Assembly: GCF_040438885.1 (NCBI RefSeq)
Contig: NZ_CP159218.1
Span: 2,170,001 to 2,234,000 of the forward strand
DNA length: 64,000 nt
Reading direction: 5' to 3'
Source: Nakamurella sp. A5-74
GTDB taxonomy: Bacteria > Actinomycetota > Actinomycetes > Mycobacteriales > Nakamurellaceae
The notes under the pieces: generated by a model
Databases searched by the model: none
What the model saw: only the letters and a program-made list of their open reading frames with translations
What the model was told of the DNA's origin: nothing
Shown: one piece after another, positions 59,961 through 64,000 of the stretch
Numbering within the stretch: the stretch's first letter is position 1
Layout of the letters: each line of letters opens with the position of its first letter
Translations under genes and position numbers: made by a program

Positions 59961-60800
59961 TCAGTCGGTGAGCACCGGCGCGCCGGCCGCGAAGCGGGAG
60001 ATCTCGTCGGGACGGATCACCCGGTCCGGATAGCTGCCGGAGGTGCACGCGGCCAGGATCGGGCCGATCGGCAACGAACGGACGGGGCGATCCGTGGCCA
60101 GGTAGACCAGGTTCCCGCTCACCTTGCCGGCCAACACATCCGGATCGGCCGACACCAGCACCGTGCTGAAGACGGACCGCAGCGTTGCGGCGTGCCGACG
60201 CGCGAGGTGCAGGTCCGGTCCGGCGATGACGTTCAGCAGGTAGATGCCGCCCTCGTCCAGGACGTCGTGCACGGCCTCGAGGTATTCCTGGGAGGCAAGT
60301 TGTGGCGGAACGGTCCGGCCGACGAACGCGTCGCCCACCACGACGTCGGCAGAGCCGGGGGAGCGGCGGTCGATGCGCGGCCGCGCATCCCCGATCTTGA
60401 CCTTGAACCCTTGGAACGTGGTGAGCCCCAGGTGTTCCCGGGACAGCTCGATCAACGCGCCGTCGTACTCGTAGACCAGTTGCGCCGACCGCGGGCGGGT
60501 GTCGGCCAGGTAGCGCGGCAGGCTCACGGCGCCCCCACCCACGTGCGTCACCCGCAGCGGGAACGGGGCCGGCCAGAACGCCTCGATGATGCCGGCGAAG
60601 CGTTGGATGTAGGTGAACTCGAGGTGCTGCGGATCGTCCAGGTCGATGTAGGAGCAGGCGACACCGTCCAGGTACACGATCCGACCGGACGGCGCGGAGG
60701 GGTCCTGCTCGATCCGCAGCCAACCGTGGTCGGTGGCCCGGTCCAGCAGGATCTCTGAACCGGCCGGCGCCTCGTCGAAGTCGTTCTTGCGACGAGCCAC
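59961..60800 (-). CDS. Spermidine synthase-like methyltransferase-fold protein
   Basis: The 279-aa protein has the Rossmann fold of polyamine synthases: RIVYLDGVACSYIDLDDPQHLEFTYIQRF (N-terminal beta domain), THVGGGAVSLPRYL (the nucleotide-binding GGG motif) and SADVVVGDAFVGRTVPPQLASQEYLEAVHDVLDEGG. The catalytic-Asp region is DAFVG instead of DSSDP, so true spermidine synthase activity is uncertain and it may be a related fused-domain protein. The GTG at 60800 is two bases after the P-type ATPase stop, suggesting joint transcription. Confidence 0.85.
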   Translation of the reverse strand: MARRKNDFDEAPAGSEILLDRATDHGWLRIEQDPSAPSGRIVYLDGVACSYIDLDDPQHLEFTYIQRFAGIIEAFWPAPFPLRVTHVGGGAVSLPRYLADTRPRSAQLVYEYDGALIELSREHLGLTTFQGFKVKIGDARPRIDRRSPGSADVVVGDAFVGRTVPPQLASQEYLEAVHDVLDEGGIYLLNVIAGPDLHLARRHAATLRSVFSTVLVSADPDVLAGKVSGNLVYLATDRPVRSLPIGPILAACTSGSYPDRVIRPDEISRFAAGAPVLTD

Positions 60801-60802
60801 GA

Positions 60803-63343
60803 TCAGTCCGCCACGTGGTGGGTCTCGCGGATCTCCTTGGACGTGCGATAGACCAGCTCCACCAGCAGCGCGCCACCGACCCCGACCGCGAACGACTGCC
60901 AGAACAGGCCGCTGGGCAGATCGAAGTTGAAGAACTCACGTCCGATCGGGACGGCGAAGGCCAGCACCGCGATCAGGATCATCGCGCCGATCAGGCCCAG
61001 CTTCCACGGTCGCAGAGGCCTGGCCAGGACCAACAGGATCCAGAAGAACGTCGTCAGCAGGGCAACGGTGGCGCCGGCGCCGGGCTGCCAGCAAGCATGG
61101 TCGGCCACGGTCTTCAGGCCCTCCGGGACGGCGCAACGGGAGCTGAACTGTCCCTTCGGGACGCCGTAGTGCAGGTTCGCCAGCAGGTACGACACGATCA
61201 CCACCACCCCGGCGATCACGCCTGCCGGGACGGCGAAACGCAGCACCCGACGCAGGAAACCGGGGATGTAGCGGCGCTTGTTGGGACCAAGCGCGAGGAA
61301 GAACGCCGGGATGCCGATGGTGACCGCCGACACCAGCGTCAGGTGGCGGGGCAGGAACGGGAACGGCAGTGCGAACGCGGCCGCGGTGATGATCGCGATC
61401 AGGCTCATGACGTTCTTCGCCAGGAACAGGTTGGCGACGCGTTCGACGTTGCCGATCACCCGGCGGCCCTCGGCGAGCACGTCGGGCAGGTGGGAGAACT
61501 TGCCGTCCAGCAGCACCAACTGCGCGACGGACTTCGTCGCCTGGGCGCCGTTGCCCATGGCGACACCGATGTCGGCGTCCTTGAGTGCCAGCGCGTCGTT
61601 GACGCCGTCACCGGTCATCGCGACGACGTGGCCCTGCGCCTGCAGCGCCCGCACCAGCGCGCGCTTCTGCTCCGGCGAGACCCGGCCGAAGACGATCGTC
61701 TCCTTCGCCACCTCCCGCAGCTCCTGCGGGTCGGTGCCGAGGGTGCGGGCGTCCACCACACCGATCGGCAGTCCCGTCTCGGAGCGGGTCGAGGTGTCGA
61801 TCGGCAGGCCCACCCGTTGGGCGATCGCGGCAACGGTCTGGGGGTTGTCGCCGGAGATCACCTTGATCGCCACACCCTGGTCGGCGAAGTACTTGAGGGT
61901 CTCGGCGGCGTCGGGTCGCACTTGTTCGGTGAGCGTCACCAGCGCCTCGGGGACGAGGTCCTCCGGCAGGGTCGGACCGTCCAGGCTGGCCCGCGCACTA
62001 CTGGCCAGCAGGATGACCCGCCGACCGGTCCTGGCCAGCTCGCTGACCCGTTCGCGCAGCGGGTCGTGCTCGACCAGCAGCACGTCGGGAGCGCCGAGGA
62101 TCCAGGTCCCGCGGCCGGTGAAGCAGGCGGCGCTCCACTTGCGGGCCGAGTTGAAGGCGATGGTCGCGATCCGGTCCCAGCCGTCCGGCGGGTCGATGGA
62201 CGCCGCGACCGCCTTGAGCGTGCCGTTGGCGTTGGCATCGTCGGCGAGCGCACCGAGGGCGCAGCGCAGTTCGTCCTCACCGACGCCGTCGTCGTTGCCG
62301 CGTGGATCGCCGATCACGTGGATGTCCTCGAAGGCGATGTCGCCGACCGTCAGGGTGCCGGTCTTGTCCAGGCACACCACGTCGACCCTGGCCAGCCCCT
62401 CGACAGCCGGGAGTTCTTGCACCAGCACCTGTTTACGGGTCAGCTGGACGGCGGCGAGCAGGAAGGCGACCGAGGTGAGCAGCACCAGACCCTCCGGGAC
62501 CAGCCCGACGAGTCCACCGGTGGAGCGGATCACCACCTGTCGCCAGCCCTGGTCACCGACCACCCTGGCCTGGGAGAAGATCTGCAGCGGGAGGGCGATC
62601 ACGATCACCCAGGTGATGTATTTGAGCAGGGTGTTGACCGACGACTGGATCTCGGAGTGGGCGCGGGTGAACTTCCTGGCCTCGGCGGCGATCTTGTTGG
62701 CGTAGGCGTCCGGTCCGACCTGCGCTGCCTCGAACCGTCCGATCCCGGCCACCACCGACGTACCGGAACGCACCTCGTCGCCCGGACGTTTCCCGACGGC
62801 ATCCGACTCTCCGGTGAGGTTCGACTCGTCGAGTTCCAGCCCGTCGCCGGAGCGGACGAAGCCGTCGGCGGGTACCTGGTCGCCGCTGCGCAGCTCGACC
62901 AGGTCGTCCTGCACGACCTCGGCGGTGGGGACCTCGACGACGACGCCGTCCCGCACCACCCGGGTGATCGGCGCGTTGAGCAGCGCGAGCCGATCGAGTT
63001 TCCGCTTCGCCAGGACCTCCTGGACGATGCCGATCAGTGAGTTCGCCACCAGGATCAGCCCGAACAGACCGTCGGCGATCGAGCCGGTGATGAGGATGAG
63101 CACGAACAGCGCGCCCAGGATCGCGTTGAAGCGGGTCAGGACGTTCGCCTTGATGATCTCCCAGACGCTGCGTGAGGAGCGGGTGTCGACGGCGTTGGTC
63201 CGTCCGGCGGCCGTGCGTTCGGCCACCTGGTCAGCAGTCAGGCCGGTGTCGGGGGTGTCGGCACCAGAGCTGATCGGGCCGGCGGTCGACGAAGCTGTGG
63301 TCGGCGCGTGCTCGGCGGCCCCTTGAGTCGTCACACCGGACAT
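60803..63343 (-). CDS. ctpE: P-type cation ATPase, CtpE-like
   Basis: The protein has the P-type hallmarks: DLVELRSGDQVPADG, LTGESD, VPEGLVLLTS (the metal-binding TM4), phosphorylation motif DKTGTLT near residue 325, and GDGVNDALALKDADIG. Order and sequence are closest to mycobacterial CtpE (calcium uptake), including NVLTRFNAILGALFV and VQELPAVEGLARVDVVCLDKTGT. The last helices carry a Cys-containing loop (SSRCAVPEGLKTVADHACW). ATG 63343 is taken as the start (846 aa); the ATG at 63376 would add 11 residues. Calcium transport is by similarity only. Confidence 0.9.
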   Translation of the reverse strand: MSGVTTQGAAEHAPTTASSTAGPISSGADTPDTGLTADQVAERTAAGRTNAVDTRSSRSVWEIIKANVLTRFNAILGALFVLILITGSIADGLFGLILVANSLIGIVQEVLAKRKLDRLALLNAPITRVVRDGVVVEVPTAEVVQDDLVELRSGDQVPADGFVRSGDGLELDESNLTGESDAVGKRPGDEVRSGTSVVAGIGRFEAAQVGPDAYANKIAAEARKFTRAHSEIQSSVNTLLKYITWVIVIALPLQIFSQARVVGDQGWRQVVIRSTGGLVGLVPEGLVLLTSVAFLLAAVQLTRKQVLVQELPAVEGLARVDVVCLDKTGTLTVGDIAFEDIHVIGDPRGNDDGVGEDELRCALGALADDANANGTLKAVAASIDPPDGWDRIATIAFNSARKWSAACFTGRGTWILGAPDVLLVEHDPLRERVSELARTGRRVILLASSARASLDGPTLPEDLVPEALVTLTEQVRPDAAETLKYFADQGVAIKVISGDNPQTVAAIAQRVGLPIDTSTRSETGLPIGVVDARTLGTDPQELREVAKETIVFGRVSPEQKRALVRALQAQGHVVAMTGDGVNDALALKDADIGVAMGNGAQATKSVAQLVLLDGKFSHLPDVLAEGRRVIGNVERVANLFLAKNVMSLIAIITAAAFALPFPFLPRHLTLVSAVTIGIPAFFLALGPNKRRYIPGFLRRVLRFAVPAGVIAGVVVIVSYLLANLHYGVPKGQFSSRCAVPEGLKTVADHACWQPGAGATVALLTTFFWILLVLARPLRPWKLGLIGAMILIAVLAFAVPIGREFFNFDLPSGLFWQSFAVGVGGALLVELVYRTSKEIRETHHVAD

Positions 63344-63457
63344 TCTCCCAGACCGGCTGCCGACCCGTGGCTGCATGGACTCGGAGAGCGCGGCCCCCCG
63401 GGCCGATCACCACCGGCACGGCGACAGGTCTCCGTCGACGGATGCTTCACTGGTGTG

Positions 63458-64000
63458 GTGTCCCGATCGCTGCCGCGCCCCGTACTGACCGGCCTGCCGG
63501 GAAGCCGTCCGATCAGGGTGCTGCTGCGGCTGGTCAGCGCGGTCGCCGGTGGCCTCGCGGTCTACGGTTCCTTCGCCCCGTCGACCCTGTGGTGGCTGGC
63601 GCCCATCGGCATTGCGCTGGCGGGTCTGTCCGTGACGGGGTTGCGCGGCCGATCCGCGTTCTGGATGTTCGGCCTGGCCGGCGCCTCGTTCTACGTCCCA
63701 CTGCTGTCCTGGACCGGGGTCTACGTCGGAGCCGTGCCCTGGCTGGCCCTGGCGATCGTCGTGTCCCTGCTGACTGCGCCCGTCGGGCTGGCTCTGGTGT
63801 GGCTGCGCAGGCTTCCTGCATGGCCGCTGTGGGCCGCGGGGGCCTGGGTGGCGGGGGAGGCGCTGCGCGCCCGTTGGCCGTTCGGTGGGTTCGGCTGGGG
63901 ATCGCTGGCCTTCGGTCAGCCGGACGGCCCGCTGCTGCCACTGGCCTCGTTGTTCGGGTCGACGGCGATCAGCTTCGCCGTGGCTGCCATCGGCTTCTCG
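63458..64000 (+). CDS. lnt: Apolipoprotein N-acyltransferase Lnt, 5' part
   Basis: The frame from the GTG at 63458 stays open to the window end (181 codons) and is hydrophobic throughout, with about six membrane segments. GEALRARWPFGGFGWGSLAFGQ matches the conserved Lnt segment at the end of the membrane domain, which precedes the nitrilase-like domain; that domain and its Glu-Lys-Cys triad lie outside the window. Lnt adds the third acyl chain to lipoproteins, of which at least three are encoded here. GTG codons at 63455 and 63458 are both possible starts. Confidence 0.85.
   Translation, partial: MSRSLPRPVLTGLPGSRPIRVLLRLVSAVAGGLAVYGSFAPSTLWWLAPIGIALAGLSVTGLRGRSAFWMFGLAGASFYVPLLSWTGVYVGAVPWLALAIVVSLLTAPVGLALVWLRRLPAWPLWAAGAWVAGEALRARWPFGGFGWGSLAFGQPDGPLLPLASLFGSTAISFAVAAIGFS

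Overview
The window comes from a high-G+C actinobacterium. It carries a complete Pup-proteasome locus (arc/mpa, dop, pup, prcB, prcA, pafA, pafB, pafC), an adjacent hisE-hisG pair, and many genes whose start codon lies 6-8 bases after a TANNNT -10 box, which is how leaderless actinobacterial transcripts look. Gene order follows two blocks known from Mycobacterium tuberculosis: coaE-uvrB-(DHA2 transporter)-(metallo-hydrolase)-uvrA, and hisE-hisG-...-trmI-arc-dop-pup-prcBA-...-pafABC-tatC-helY-...-exonuclease-peptidase. The content would fit a Nakamurella-like lineage, but the genus cannot be settled from this sequence alone.

Layout. 1-4.6 kb: a cut-off secreted protein, a small minus-strand ORF, coaE, a DedA protein and two coupled lipoprotein genes, one of them apparently frameshifted. 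4.7-20.4 kb: uvrB, a VOC protein, an ECF sigma factor coupled to a membrane protein, an ABC permease with a large hydrolase-ABC ATPase fusion, an S9 peptidase, a DHA2 efflux pump, an ECF42-type sigma factor with its DGPF partner, and a metallo-beta-lactamase-fold hydrolase. 20.6-25 kb: uvrA with a repetitive basic tail, then hisE and hisG. 25-33.5 kb: thioesterase, site-2 protease, trmI, a membrane-anchored protein, arc, and a PNPOx-AKR-SDR group. 33.6-47.3 kb: dop, pup, prcB, prcA, two CNNM-type membrane proteins, pafA, pafB, pafC, tatC, helY. 47.4-64 kb: a possible small leaderless ORF, two DUF4333 proteins, an amidohydrolase, a nitroreductase, a four-gene minus-strand operon headed by a 5'-3' exonuclease, an M24 peptidase with an Lrp regulator and a lipoprotein, a prolyl oligopeptidase, a spermidine-synthase-like protein, a CtpE-like P-type ATPase, and the start of lnt.

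How the genes work together. Pup is deamidated by Dop, ligated to targets by PafA, and tagged proteins are unfolded by Arc and degraded by PrcAB. PafB and PafC form the WYL-domain activator of the LexA-independent DNA-damage response in mycobacteria. The strongest observation is regulatory: motifs matching the mycobacterial PafBC/RecA-NDp promoter (TTGTCRGTG-N8-TANNNT), always with the 8-base spacing, lie upstream of uvrB, uvrA, the PNPOx-AKR operon, pup-prcBA and, less exactly, arc and the DHA2 transporter. The window therefore appears to hold a regulator, two of its classic repair targets, and possibly the proteasome itself under the same control.

No rRNA, tRNA, CRISPR array, insertion sequence or prophage was seen. 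Short tandem repeats occur at 2412-2468, 25053-25174 and 27989-28114.
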